This document shows, piece after piece, positions 11,593 to 51,095 of a stretch of DNA of 62,000 bases. The stretch covers positions 6,702,501-6,764,500 of the forward strand of contig WPIO01000004.1 of the NCBI GenBank assembly GCA_009760855.2. The letters are read 5' to 3'. Within the stretch, counting starts at the first letter, position 1; each line of letters opens with the position of its first letter. Source of the stretch: Cristatella mucedo. Lineage: Eukaryota; Bryozoa; Phylactolaemata; Cristatellidae. Position numbers and translations under genes: made by a program. The notes below the pieces were generated by a model. The model did not search any database. It saw nothing but the letters and a program-made list of their open reading frames with translations, and was not told where the DNA came from.

Positions 11593-12308
11593 TCTTCCTC
11601 AAGCAGGTTTCGCTTTCGGATTAACCGCATCGCTCGCTTCGACTTAGCCACCGCGTCCCGATGGATCTGTCAGGCTAGATACGCACCCTTGTGTCGCTCC
11701 AGGTGCCCAAGCAAAGAAAACCGACTGGATACGAAGGGCTGCGAGCATATCATGGCCATCAGCGAGAGCCGCTCCTTTGCAGACTGGAGTGTAGCCGTCC
11801 CCCAGTGGCCACGCGATGGGCGCCGGTGCCTCGTTTCGCGTCCGCTCTCTCTCTCTTTCTCTCTCACACATTCGATGCGCCACGGCGAGGATTGCCCGCC
11901 GGCCCCAGCACGAAAGCGAGGCGGCGGCGGCATGCTGGGCCGCCGCCGCCGCCGCCGCCGTCGCAGAACAGATTCTGCCGTGGGCGCCGGCGCTCCTCGC
12001 AGCGGCGGTCGAGCGACATCAACCGACGTCCGGTAGACGTCCGAGCGGTCTATATCCGGCGGCGGCCCAGGCGTCGATAAGGGCTGCGCACGCCGCCGCC
12101 GCCTCAGCCGGCGGCTGCGGCGTCGGATCGAAAGTCGCCGCGGCGGAAGCGGATTTCGATTCGGCGAGAGCGATCGCTGCGAGGCAGAGGTCGCGCACCG
12201 CCGCCGCCGCCCGCGGTTCGTCCGTCCGTCAGTCTGAGCTCGTCAGCAGCGAGGCATGCTACCTGGTGCGGAGCAGCAGCAGCAGCAGTCTGCCCTGAGA
12301 CGCTCGCC

Positions 12309-12341
12309 ATGACCGCCTCTCGCTCGTCGACGAGCGGGTAG
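12309..12341 (+). promoter_or_regulatory. Upstream ORF in the HECTD2-like 5' leader
   Basis: An ATG 66 bases before the main start opens a 10-codon frame that ends at TAG 12339-12341. It is in the same frame as the main coding sequence and ends 33 bases before its ATG, so reinitiation is feasible. It matters only if transcription starts upstream of 12309, which I cannot see directly. Confidence 0.45.
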
Positions 12342-12374
12342 AGCGAGCTGGCTGGCAGCAGCCGAGCGGGCGGC

Positions 12375-39728
<27,354 letters not shown>

Positions 39729-39817
39729 TGGACCGCCGACGTCATCGTCGTCGTCGCCATCACCTGCCCGCCGGTTGTACATAACCACACATGCCTGCTC
39801 TCCCTTTCGTTCCTTAG

Positions 39818-40084
39818 CGGCTGTTGGAGAAAAGGAAAGCGGCGACATCTCCGAAGCTGTTTGCTCCGACTGCTTCGAAACGCCCAAGTCTGCCCCTAAG
39901 TGCGTCGCCGGTTAAAGTGCCTTCTTCGTTCTCAGAGGAAGAAATTATCATAGCTTCTACGGGCTTTGCTTTCATGCTGCAGTCAGCAATGCGTGCGGCG
40001 AACTTCAAAACTTATCTCTCGCAGACAATCGTGCTTTGGACGTCCGAGCAATTGCAATCGGTCGCTGACAGTCCTGTGCTATGA
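39818..40084 (+). CDS. Exon-like open segment just after HECTD2 stop (unidentified)
   Basis: It follows a good pyrimidine tract and TTCCTTAG acceptor and stays open for 88 codons to TGA. The start reads RLLEKRKAATSPKLF, then SLPLSASPVKVPSS, which looks like an ordinary phosphorylatable linker, then FSEEEIII. I do not recognise the family. It could be a terminal exon of an overlapping plus-strand gene, an alternative 3' exon, or chance within the HECTD2 3' UTR. A minus-strand frame (39814-40008) covers the same bases. Confidence 0.25.
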   Translation, partial: RLLEKRKAATSPKLFAPTASKRPSLPLSASPVKVPSSFSEEEIIIASTGFAFMLQSAMRAANFKTYLSQTIVLWTSEQLQSVADSPVL

Positions 40085-42084
40085 GCATGTTTCTTCGCAA
40101 AAAGCTGGATACATTTTGTAGCGTGCTAGAGCATGTAACTGAATTATTAAAAAGCAGAATTTTAAAAAAGAGTCCACTCTCGAGCTGCTGAGGTTCTCTG
40201 TGAGTTCGTCGTTCAACAGAGTACACGTCGACGAAAAAAGCGCCACCTAGCAATCACCGTGCCCGCTTGCAGTTCAATAATTTAATCACTATCCCTTGGT
40301 TGCAACTCTGATTCTGCACTTGCACACGCCTCTGCTACGGAAAAATTAAGCATTACTGAGTAAATACCTTGCTTCAGAGAACAGGGCATTTATTAACTAG
40401 AAATTGGCACACTTAATAGGAGAAAACTGACCAAGTCATGTCTTGCGGTTGAAATTTAGTCAGATAGAACAACGAGTGAATGAAAATTAAAATCAATTAA
40501 TTCTCTCGAATCATACAAAAATGACCGCTCAAAAAATTCAGAAACTAGCTCTATATTTGCAGAATTTATACAAAATTCTTTCTTGGAAAACACCCAAGCA
40601 TAGTTTCAAATACTATTTTATTATACTTGCCTTAGTAAAGATCTATTGTCCAGAATGTACTGGTGAAAGCGCCTGCGTTGCTCCTCTGGGACGTTCCGAT
40701 AATCTCCTTGAATTTGTCAAATAAGCATCAAGGGCAACGGCGAGGCCAGGAGCATTGCCCCCCCCATTACAGCGAAGCACCAACCAGGGTAGCGTCCACG
40801 TGATGCCTAATAGCAAAACCAGAGAACTTTCAAAGATAAATTTTGTGACCACAGAAGGAAAGTTGTAGAGAGAAAATAGCCATTTCTATTTATTTTACCT
40901 TATGGTATTGGAGCAAAACACTCGGTACCCAAGGAAAAACAAAGCATTGAAATATTTTAAATAGTGCATTGGCACTTTCAGATGATACACTGCCTCAGGT
41001 ACGTAGCCTGCTCGCCAAATCGATCAAGGGCCCGAGCCAGCCTAGGCGCCAGGAAGCCTAGACCCGGCTTAGCCTGGCCTAGGCTTGGCTACACGCCTGG
41101 CACTGCCCCATCAGTACCATCAGTTATCATCTGCCCCATCAGGTACCTAATGTAGGGGGTAGTAAGCTGGCAGCCAGGTAAGCGATACGCATTTAGCAGC
41201 TGACTTTACTGTTAATAGTAAGAGTAGTGCTTTATGCCATCTTGTCAATTAAAAGCAATCTCAGATTCGATAATTCTTTCCACTAAAGCCTCTAAGAGTT
41301 TTCACGTACCAGTTAGCAGTTAGGACTCAGATCCCAGCCGCATTTTGATTCACAATATCCTGTCTGTGAATGAGCTAATCCGACAGCGAGACCTACTAAA
41401 GGCATAAAATAGGTCCGAACTCAAAGTGACAACTCAGACAGAAAGCACGAGCTTGGAAGTACTCCGACGAACAGGCTGAATTAACCGAGATGCTAGGCTG
41501 GTAGGAGTGTGCAAGGTTACCATCAGCCGACGGTTTCAATCGAATTAACGAGGTAAGATGAACCTAAGAATGGTCAACCAAAGTTGGGACCAAGAGAAAA
41601 GAAAACTCACTAGCTTTGGCGTTCAGCATAAGTAGCTCAAGCGAGAGAAACACCTCTAAAGAGAAGGATTGAGACCTGATAATAGGTTTTAATTGTTGGG
41701 CTTGAGGGTTGGCCATTAATTTCTGACCATCGCTAGCGAATGAGGACCGACTGTACGGTTTAGTCTAGTTTAATTTAAGGTATAGTTTAAACCGGTAGGA
41801 CTGCTACAAGTTGCCTAAGGAGCTTGCCTTGACGCTGGTGTGTAAGCCTTCGGCTTGTAACAATTGCTTAAGCAATTTGCTGTCGCTTTCAGAGCCTAGT
41901 AGTGACTGGATGTATTTGAACTCCACGCCAGTACGCAATTCGCAGTCTTCTGGCCGAGAACCAGAGGAGGGGGGCTTGCACTGGTAAAACTCTAGTAGCG
42001 CCGCCCGGCTCCACCATGTATCGGCACCTAGCTAATGCCGCGAAAGATAGCCTTAACAAAGTGCACGTGTTTGGGCTGCACTTT
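40085..42084. other. Unannotated stretch downstream of HECTD2-like gene
   Basis: Should include the HECTD2 3' UTR, but I see no clear AATAAA signal close to the stop. No repeat family recognised. A C run lies near 40758. Confidence 0.4.
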
Positions 42085-43150
42085 AGGGCATACACAAATC
42101 TAAAATCCCTTGCTTCATGTATTGATGACATGCGAACATGGATGGCATCAGACTTTCCTAAATTGAACGACGATAAAACTAACTTGCTAGTTATTGGTAA
42201 ACCAAGAAAGATTAATAAATTGGAACAAAATAACCCATGCACGAACGTTCCAGAATTTTTCCAGTTGAATCTGCACGAAATCTAGGTGTCCTGTTCCGAA
42301 GTGACCTTTCACTAGACGCACTCATCAGCTCCACAGCCAAGTCTGCCTACTTTCGACTACAAGATATTGCGAGCATTTGGGTTTGCTTAGAAAGGGAGGA
42401 TGCATCTAAATTGGTCCGTGCAATAATGACATCCCGTCTCTTCTTCCGCAACTCAATGCTTTCAGGGCTATCGGCCGAGTGCAATCACGCACTTACAGTA
42501 GGGTGCAAAACTCGGCAGCTAGGCTTGTCTGTCGTGAGCTTCGCAGCTGCAGTGTCACGCCACTTCATGCCAACCTACACTGGCTACCAGTCAAGCAGCA
42601 CATGTACTTCAAGGTTCTGTCGCTCACTTCTAGGTCTCTCCGTTGTCGTGCCCCAGCCCTACCTGTCAGATGTATTCTCTTATCAGGCTATGAACTGTAG
42701 CACCCGCTTCTCGGAATCTAATCGTTTAGCTACACCTTGTTTGTATCTCAAACCATTTGGAGACCGTGCCTTTAGTTCGTATGCTCTCATGGCATGGAGC
42801 TTATTTCCGACTGCCGTCACGAAATCCCCTAACTAGAATTTAAAAAAGCTAAAATGCAGATATACAATTATAAATATTCAAATATATATATATATATATC
42901 GCAGGATTTAGTGGGTCCGCACGAGTTGCCTTTTGTGAGTTTACGTATGCTGACAGTGTGCATGCTTCAACTAACCAAATTTGTACGCTGACTGTGCATA
43001 TTACCTCTTACCACGTTAGGCTTGTTGCTTGTGCGCATGCTGCCACTAAGCATTCAATCATGCTTCCTGTGCAGCACATATAGAACCACTTGGAAGAGAT
43101 TAAGTTCTCTGAGGACGCCATCTAAACGTTGTGCTATTAATAAATTCTGG
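42085..43150 (+). mobile_element. LINE-A fragment, 5' truncated
   Basis: Frames encode DDMRTWMASDFPKLNDDKTN, then ARNLGVLFRSDLSLD and KSAYFRLQDIASIW, with a frameshift at about 42280 and other lesions. A TA run at 42884, the 3' UTR (42905-43020) and the tail stem-loop (43085-43125) complete the 3' end. Confidence 0.82.
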
Positions 43151-43919
43151 TCCGCGACTAGATGGATAGGTCGCAGCTGCGGTCACGGAAGGACAGCAGC
43201 AGTAGCCACTTTAACTCCTTATCTTTATTGTATGCTCAAACGATCCTCTGTAGACAGCAACAGTCGGCCTGTGAGGCCAATACTGCGTGTAGAGATGGTG
43301 CGCAGCTCGAGAGTTTTCTTCGGCTTTCTCTCGGGAGCGTCGCTGTTTACACATTTCGCCACTTCTCACCAAACAGTGCTAGCTTCTTATCGAGCAGGGC
43401 ATCTACCTCCCGGTTATGTCGCTCAATTTTGCGCCTCTTCATGCTGTCCCTCCATTGAGCCTAACTATCCAAGACTTGTTGTTTGTAGGTTACCAATTCC
43501 CGGAAGTGACTCCAGACTGACGTCATTACATCAACCCAACTCGATGGTATTGAAAGAAACGCACAAAACGCGCCTGTGCCTCGCAACATTTGCTTTGTCC
43601 TCGTATTTTGACTTTTTCTGAGCTTATACGTAATTAAGGTGTCCATGATACGGCTAACCGCATTGATATGCTTCTTTTAAAGCATACAGCAAGTCGATCG
43701 TAATCGGTTAAATTCTCTTAGGGTGCAATGTAAATTTATTATTAATATTGTTTTTTATATTAGGTTGAGATAAAATTGCCACAATAGCGATGATAGATGA
43801 GATCATGAGAGACTATTAATTTTTGCACGTTCGCCCCACTAACGTGTCAAACGAAGGGCTTACGATTTCCACAGCCTTTATCGCAGTCGGCTGTCGTGAC
43901 CTCCCGGTTAGGGTTGTGT

Positions 43920-44330
43920 AACTTTGTTACTTTTAGATCTTCCTTTCCATGGCATCAACGCGCTACAGCTCATTCAAAACTCAACGTCTAGGGTTCACTT
44001 GAGTAAGCCTCTCAGATGCCATGTTACGCCACAGCTCAGCATTCTGTACTGTCTGCGTATTAAGCGGCGTGTTGACCTCGGGATTCTATCACTCAACTTA
44101 AGTTCCATTCATTCACTTGCTCCGCAAGTCAGTTTCACGTCAAGCATCCCGAAGCGTCCCAAGCTCGTTCTCTTCCGACTCCGACGGTCGATAAGTTGCA
44201 CCCCTAACTAGCTACTGCCAACTTAGAGACCCAACTTTCCCTCCAGTCTGCTCCCAAAGCCTGAAACTCACTATGGACTGGCATCGCGTCATCTTCTAAG
44301 CTAAAGACGTTAACTAGAAGTTAGAAAATG
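43920..44330 (+). mobile_element. Non-LTR retrotransposon fragment (reverse-transcriptase C-terminal)
   Basis: The frame reads INALQLIQNSTSRV, then HVTPQLSILYCLRIKRRVD. This is the region of LINE proteins that normally reads QLVQNSAAR...LHWLPVKQRID. It is diverged from LINE-A and LINE-B, so it may be an old copy or a third family. Confidence 0.6.
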
Positions 44331-44544
44331 CCACCTTCTCATCGCAGCCTTTGCTTGGTATAAAGCGAGCTGTTCTTTGTTTATTGTGCAAGAAACCGTG
44401 CACGCATTGCCCAAGGGCACGAGACGCATGCTTTTATTTTAATTTTATAATATACGATATTAATTAATATGTTAATGAGGCCCCTGAGAGATTTCCCCCA
44501 AAGTTTTCCGTACGCTCCGAGTGTTTTGTTAAGCATTTATAATT

Positions 44545-44680
44545 CATTTATATAGCGCTCTATGAGAACTTAATCTATATTCAGGCAGTTCACATATGCC
44601 ATAGGGCTCAAACCCACGATCTCAGCCAGACCTTAGTCGGGGCAAGCACCTTAACCGCTGGTCCAAACCGGCTCGGCGAT
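44545..44680 (-). mobile_element. SINE-1 copy
   Basis: The reverse strand gives a head near 44680-44625, a TGGGTTTGAGCCC B box at 44607-44619 and the tail hairpin around 44555-44595. Confidence 0.7.
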
Positions 44681-47509
44681 GTTTCAATGCGTGTGATACT
44701 AACCAGGATACTAAGAGCTAGCGGCCGCGATTGCCTTCTCGTCTGCTTCAAAATATGTTTGTCTAGCCATGCAGTTCAAGGGCGATTGAATTACTTTAGG
44801 GAGCTATGCAAAAATTGTAATTAGGATTACAATTATAGAACGCACTTACCTGAAGATGCGGTGCCACTTCATAAATATTCGCAAAAGGAAAGCGAACGGT
44901 ATCAATCTTCGGGTAAGAATGAGTGAGTCAATAGTCAGAGACTCCTTAATTTATTAGCGCTTTGAAGTGCAACTTTGCTGCGAATTTTCATTTTCTGCTC
45001 TGGCCTCTTACGTTTGGAACGAGTGCAGACGGCTAAATCCTTGCATTGTCGTCCTTTGACGCGATCCCAACGATCGGAGGATTTGTGCCATGCTTGTTTT
45101 GTCGTTCTTTCTATAAGGAGGCAAATTCTGGCACGCATAATATGACATTTCAGATTCAAAGACAGCGGCCGCGTGATTAGATTGATAATATTTGAAGCTC
45201 CGACACAATATGTCGGTCTAGAGAGCTGGCTACAAAGGACAGCTAAATCTCCGTTGTAGTATACGCTGTCGGTCCTCCGTTTGCAGGATTCGATGCGCCG
45301 GCCATGCTGTGCCGCGCTTCGCGAGCTGTGCCGCCATTAGCCTGCCGTCCCGTCATCAGAGCTTGCCCAACGGCTTGGTGGTTTATTGTTGGCGCTTGCT
45401 TGCGGTCATCGCCGAGGAGGTCGAGAACGTGACCATTCTCTGAACTCTCAAATCCTCTATTCTCCCTACAATACTGGCTTAGTTAGGGTAATGGTATTCG
45501 GCGAATGCTATATCCAACGATGAGCAGAAATCCTAGCAAATAACTCTAAGGGCCATATGCGAGTGAAACAACTTCTTAAAATCAGCTGAGCTGAAGCTTT
45601 CAAGTTTAATCGATTTCGAATCTTTGAAAGGCATTTAATTGTCTTGCATGAAAATAAGAAAAGATTGAGGTACAGCGTGCACGAAGCCACGCATGCAGTT
45701 GGCATTAGCCGCTGCTGACTGCTGCTGCTGCTTCTGCTGCCGCTGCTGACTGCTGCTGCTGCTTCTGCTGCCGCTGTTGTCTGCTGCTGCTGCTTCCTCA
45801 ATTGTAATTAGCAGAGCAGTAGCCGGCCACTAACATTTGCCCCGCCTGCAGCAGGTGGTTGGGCGATTGACTCGGCCCAGCATTCGGCCTTAGATGTAAG
45901 GATGTTACCCATCACAGGTGCACTCCATTCTATAGAAGGAATGTTGTGTACCCTGGATGCATGCTGGTGCTGTAATCGCCCCAGAGCCCTGACACTCTGG
46001 TACTGTGCACCTGCGGCCAATAGCTGCAATGTGCGAATGCAATCTGATGGGTGCAGTGATTCCTTGACCTCTCTTGTGTGTAAGCTTAGAGGGAAATAAA
46101 GATGCATGCTCGTGTACTGCTCACGTCAGTGCTCCACGTCTCCGCGAGATTCCACAAAACAGCCGCCGCCGGAGCCCCCATTATACAATACCACACTAAT
46201 ACGGGGCACTCCGCAACTAAAAGCAAGTTATGCCGCACCAGACTGTGTTTTTCAAGAGTCTGCTTCAACTAAGCTCTTGAATAGCTGCACATTTTCCGTC
46301 GCAGGACACCCGAGTCATTGTCAGCGGATTTCTCGCAGCAGGCCTCTCCCGGCTCTGACAGAGCACCAGATTATTTTACATGACTGCCATCGTTCAGCCT
46401 CACTTTGTCAGCTGTTCGAGCTGCAACATCGATTAATCCTAATCAGTTCTCTCATTTTTCCTGTAGTCATCAAAGATGCGTGTCTGTATCAGAGGAGCAG
46501 GAGAAGGTTGTCTCCGATCGTAGCGATCGCCTTCGATGCAGCGTCACGACTTCAGCTACGTCACGACAGCTACTCATGAGCCGTGCAGGAAGCTGACCGA
46601 CAGGAAGCTGACAGGTAGCAGCTAAGCAGCCGAGACGCACGTTTTCTAACGGAAACGGTCTTGATCCACAACGGCAATAGGCATCTATTTTACGCAGACC
46701 AAAGCGTCTTTCACGATTCCCTAAAGTTTTTCAATGAGCAGGGTTAACCGTCCCGTCAGTATCCTTTTCAAGAAGAGCAGTGACGGTTCACAGATATTCA
46801 GGCATAATGGCATTCTGAAAACAATGATCCTTCGAAGTTCTACGTTCAGTGTTACAGCGGCGCTTTTCACGCTTTGCTGACGGCTACCAGTTTTTATATT
46901 GATGGCTTCTACTCACCTGTGCTACCTGCCTGGTTAGTGGTGCATTGTAAACACGTAGTTATAAGTTAATCCCACACGGCAAAGCTTTCAGCAATCTTTC
47001 TCTGCTTAATATTTTTCAACAAATCTAAAAAACTGCGAATTGTTTTGAGACTCTGTTCACAATGACTCGAGCTTACTAGTATAAGGATATATCAAAGTAA
47101 GAATCATTTGCTTGAGGCCACGTCAATCGTGCGGATAACGCTACAACTTCAATCCCTACTGCACAATCAGTGGTTATATGCCGTAAGCATAGCGGACACA
47201 GCTAAGCAAATTATCTTAGAATTTATGAATCATGACCCGTTTTCGTGGAAGTAGGGTAGTCATACGTACGAATAAGGTTCGTATACGTGTTGGTCTTCCA
47301 TTGATAATCCAATACCTTTTATCTGATGGCCATTTGGTGTGAATAGTGGATTTCTGGAAAGAAATACAATTTTCTGTAACAAAAAATATTTCATCTCCGG
47401 GACTGCTGGCCCGGTGAGGCTGGCAAACTTCTGCGAAAACAGACCGTCTGCGGACTGTCTTCGACTCTAAGCAATAGGGTGCAACGAGCTGGCCTCATTC
47501 AAAACTTAC
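44681..47509. other. Unannotated stretch with good acceptor-like sites
   Basis: Apart from the CTG-rich repeat at 45710 I see no gene. Strong pyrimidine-AG sites occur at 46305 and 46469. Open frames run through the region (46106-46579, 46405-46596) but none is recognisable. Confidence 0.4.
45710..45797. repeat. CTG-rich 31-base tandem repeat
   Basis: Two copies of a 31-base unit built of GCTGCTGACT plus a run of GCT/TCT/GCC triplets, and a partial third. The minus strand gives Gln/Ala-rich false peptides. Confidence 0.85.
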
Positions 47510-48630
47510 CAATACAGGGTGCGGATGACACTCAGTTGTACCTTTGCTTTGATCCCTCCCAGCCTTCGAGCACCTCAAATTCTCTAAACTCACTTGCTGC
47601 ATGCATTAAAGACATCCGCACATGGATGGCAGCAAATTTTCAAAAACTAAACGATGACAAAACTAACTTACTAGTTTTGGACAAACCCAGTGTGATTCAG
47701 AAATTGGAAAGGCTGACGCTCGAAATTGGCTCTGCCAGCATATAACCTGTCTAATCAGCTCAAAATCTAGGTGTCATATTCCAAAGCGACCTCTCGTTAG
47801 ACGACCATATCAGCTCCACAATCAAATCTGCCTATTTTTAGCTTCATAATATTGCTAAATTTCGGGCTTGTTTAGATAAGGATACCAAGTCTTAGTTGGT
47901 TCATGCATTCGTGATATCTCGTCTCGACTTCTGCAACTCACTGCTTACTTGACTACCAGCATGTGCGATCAGGCGATTGCAGCTGGTGCAAAACTCGGCA
48001 GCCGAGGCTTGTCTGCCGTGAGCGTCGCCGTTGCCACATAACTCCACTTCTCGCCTACCTGCACTGGCTACCAGTCAAGCAACGGATTGACTTCAAGGTT
48101 TTGTCGCTCACTTTTAGGTCCCTTCATTTTATGGCTCCAGCCTATCTCTCCGACATACTCCCCCATCAGGCCAAGCATCGTACCACCCGCTTTTCGGAAT
48201 CCAACAGTCTAGAAATACCTCGTGCAAACCTCAAATCCTTTGGAGACCGTGCATTTAGTTCGTATGCTCCCAAAGCCTGGAACTCCCTCCCACCTGCGTC
48301 AGAACATCCCCTGACCTGACCACATTTAAAAAGAACCTAAAAACAAACCTATTCAGGACAGCATTTAGTGGGTCCCTGTGATTCGTCCTTCACGTGCTTA
48401 TCGGTGCTGACACTGTGCATGTTGCCACTAACCACATTTGCATGCTGACCCTGTGCATGTCACCCCTAACCATGTTATTCATTTTGTTTGTTTTTCAAGC
48501 ATGATTTTACTTACTATTCTATTGCGTATCACTTTGCAGCCAGTGTAAAGCGCCTAGGAAGAGATTGAGTTCTCTGAGGGCGCTTTATCAAGTGCAATAT
48601 TATTATTATTAATATTATTGTTATTTTACG
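47510..48630 (+). mobile_element. LINE-A fragment, 5' truncated in the reverse-transcriptase active site
   Basis: Begins at GADDTQLYLCFD and runs through IRTWMAANFQKLNDDKTN, AQNLGVIFQSDLSLDD and WLPVKQRIDFKVLSL to KAWNSLPP. The complete 3' UTR follows with two tandem motifs around GTGCATG, then the stem-loop (48546-48588) and TTA run. Several stop codons make it inactive. It provides the uninterrupted reference for the nested insertion at 5736. Confidence 0.88.
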
Positions 48631-48724
48631 TAAATCCCAGCAAAATATAAATGTATAAGGAGAGACACATACGCCCAGCCGAAACTGAAAAGCTCTTCTT
48701 CTTCTTCTTATTATAACTCCACAT

Positions 48725-48762
48725 AAATATATATATATATAAATAAATATATATACACACAT

Positions 48763-48803
<41 letters not shown>

Positions 48804-49010
48804 TAAGGAATGCAAAAAACATCTGCAGTACACTTTAAAGCTAACAATCCAACGTCCGAGAAGTCTTAAACTAATTAGAGAGATACTCTGTCTTGTAATC
48901 AGCAGAGCTTGCTGAATATTGGTAGTGATACTAATTAATATATCTATATATCTATATACATATATATATATATATGTATATCTATATACATATATATATA
49001 TATGTATATC

Positions 49011-49053
<43 letters not shown>
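48725..49053. repeat. Paired TA-rich microsatellites
   Basis: TA tracts at 48725-48799 and 48943-49053, the second with repeated ATATCTATATAC interruptions, separated by unique sequence. Confidence 0.9.
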
Positions 49054-49056
<3 letters not shown>

Positions 49057-49064
49057 GGGGCAAT

Positions 49065-49192
49065 CAATTTATATAGGAACCCTGAGAGACCAAATCTTTA
49101 TTCAGGTGCTTTGCATTTATCCCGGGTCTAGAGCCTACGACCACGGTCATCAAATACATTCACTTGGACCTTGACTGGAGGCGAGCTCCATA
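49065..49192 (-). mobile_element. SINE-1 copy
   Basis: Tail segment CCCTGAGAGACCAAATC at 49080-49096, then a CTCTAGACCCGGG-like B box and a head to about 49192, on the reverse strand. Confidence 0.6.
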
Positions 49193-49404
49193 AAATTTAT
49201 AGCGGTTGTGTAACACTCTTTGAAAAAGAGGGTCCTGAACAACTTTCGCTGAGTACCCAGTAGGTGCCCGTAGCCGACCCATAATGCAATGCAGAAGTTC
49301 ATGCAAACGTCGCCTTTTGGCACAAAGTGATGAATAGAGTAAGACAGCTTTGATTCTGACTTATTTCAGCAGTATTCATTATTTTGTTCACCTGTCCTTT
49401 ACAG

Positions 49405-49640
49405 CCTTTCCTGGGTCCTCGTGAATTGTCTACTGTGTGCTTCTGCGCACTGGCACTGTGCATGCTTTCTCTAACCATATTTGCATGGTGATTCTGTGCA
49501 CGTTAGCAGTAACCATTTCCACCATGTTTCTACAGTGCAGGTTACCAGTAACCGTGTGATCGTGCTTCCATTTCAGCATGTGCAAAGTGCCTAGAAAGAG
49601 ACCACGTTCTCTAACGGTACTACACAAATGTATTATCCTT
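49405..49640 (+). mobile_element. LINE-A 3' UTR and tail
   Basis: Contains the GTGCATGCTT...ACCATATTTGCATG tandem motifs and a diverged tail stem-loop (AAAGTGCCTAGAAAGAG at 49585). No coding part remains. Confidence 0.7.
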
Positions 49641-50347
49641 ATAATTGTAATTCTCATTATTATCTTTGATTTTCGCCTACCGAGGCTATACAAGACCAGC
49701 ATTATAATGGAAAGCTTCAAGTAGTATAGTTAAGTGCAGAAGTACCGAGACCATTATTCGTCGAATTGCGATGAAAAAGTGTCATCAAGAGTGGAAGCGA
49801 TTGACCAATTGGTAAACTCTTTTGTTCCTTGGCTAGAAATTGCAAATTAAGAATTCGTGCCTAATTAAGACTGGCAGTCTGAATATATTTATAGTTTGTC
49901 TCAGTAATAGAATGTTCCGTTGCAACAGTTATATCTGCTGCATTAGGACACCTGGGACAGAACCTGGTGCTTAATTTATGCTGGGAAATGCAAGTGAGGG
50001 TAAGTTCTCAGGCAGCCTTGGTCAGTAGTGAAGTTCATTCAACAAACTGAATGAGTAATATACGTGCTGCTTTAACAGTGCTGCAACTAAAAGCAGCCGT
50101 CTGAGAAGCAGAACAGACAGCTGAAGGTGGACTGCATGAGACTGAGTGTGGATCGATTTTGCTTCGGATGGGCATCACTCCTTCAGATGTACAAATGTTG
50201 AGCACAGGCACGCGAAGCGGCTAAAAAAGTCGTACCGACACCTTGGGTGCTGTAGATGCTGACATTAAGTTCAACAATTGAATGTTGCTCAGATTTTTGA
50301 AGCTCCACAACCTTGGTGATAGGCGTGGCTAAGGATGCCTAGCATTT

Positions 50348-50436
50348 TCAGCGCCTAGAGAGAGAGAGGGAGAGAGAGAGAGAGATTGAGTTCTCTGAGG
50401 GCGCTTTATCAAGTGCGTTATTATTATTATTAATTT
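50348..50436 (+). mobile_element. Solo LINE-A tail with GA expansion in the stem
   Basis: GCGCCTAGAGAGAGAGAGG leads into an expanded GA run, then TTCTCTGAGGGCGCTTTAT and a TTA run. The expansion lengthens one arm of the hairpin. Confidence 0.72.
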
Positions 50437-50954
50437 TAACTGGGACGAGTTCAAGCGAATTGACATTTGACGTATGCACAATAGAAATTAAAGCAGCATT
50501 TCTAAGGTTTCTAAATGGATTAGACGGTAGATAATTAGCTGACTGGTACCGTATATGATTGTGATGCGAGAACTAATCGTAATATGTATGGAAATATTGA
50601 AATGATCAATATCGGTGTGCCATGTGGAGCCGACCGCCGGACAGGCACACTGTAGAAGCAGACTGGCTGTGGGATTTCTGATTAACGCATTGGAGATCAA
50701 ACAGCAGTTAAAAGAGCACAGAGAAATTATTGCGATGCTTCAGTAATTGCTGCACAAAGTACGTACCCTTTGGAGAAAGCGTTAGTATTCGGTAGTACCT
50801 CAGCTTCACTTCGTTGATAGGCTTCACTTCCTGAGCAAGTGTCAGAGCAAGAGTAAGTGTCAGATGCATAGTAACAGCTAATTAGTACATAATAAAGTAC
50901 AGCCGCACACAGGCTGCACAAGATTACACGTTTGGCTGATACACCGGTCTCATT

Positions 50955-51095
50955 CATATAGCGGCCGAAGACCCTGACGGCCAACACCGCCCCTTGCACT
51001 GGGCAGTAAAAGATCACCCACTGCGGAACTCGAACCAACGAACTAGGTCATGCAGAGCGAGCACCTTTCCCTGAGCTAAGACCCATTGGCTAACT
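50955..51095 (-). mobile_element. SINE-2 copy
   Basis: GCGGAACTCGAACCAACGA (reverse-strand B box) and the GAGCGAGCACCTTTCCCTGAG head region resemble the copy at 35412, with more divergence. Confidence 0.55.

Noticed and set aside
43022-43621. 199-residue plus-strand ORF
   Set aside because: It starts in the LINE-A 3' UTR and tail and continues through unrelated sequence, with no domain and no splice support.
46106-46596. Open frames of 157 and 63 residues after acceptor-like sites
   Set aside because: The frames overlap in conflict, end without compatible donors and contain no family motif. Kept only as a note in the regional entry.
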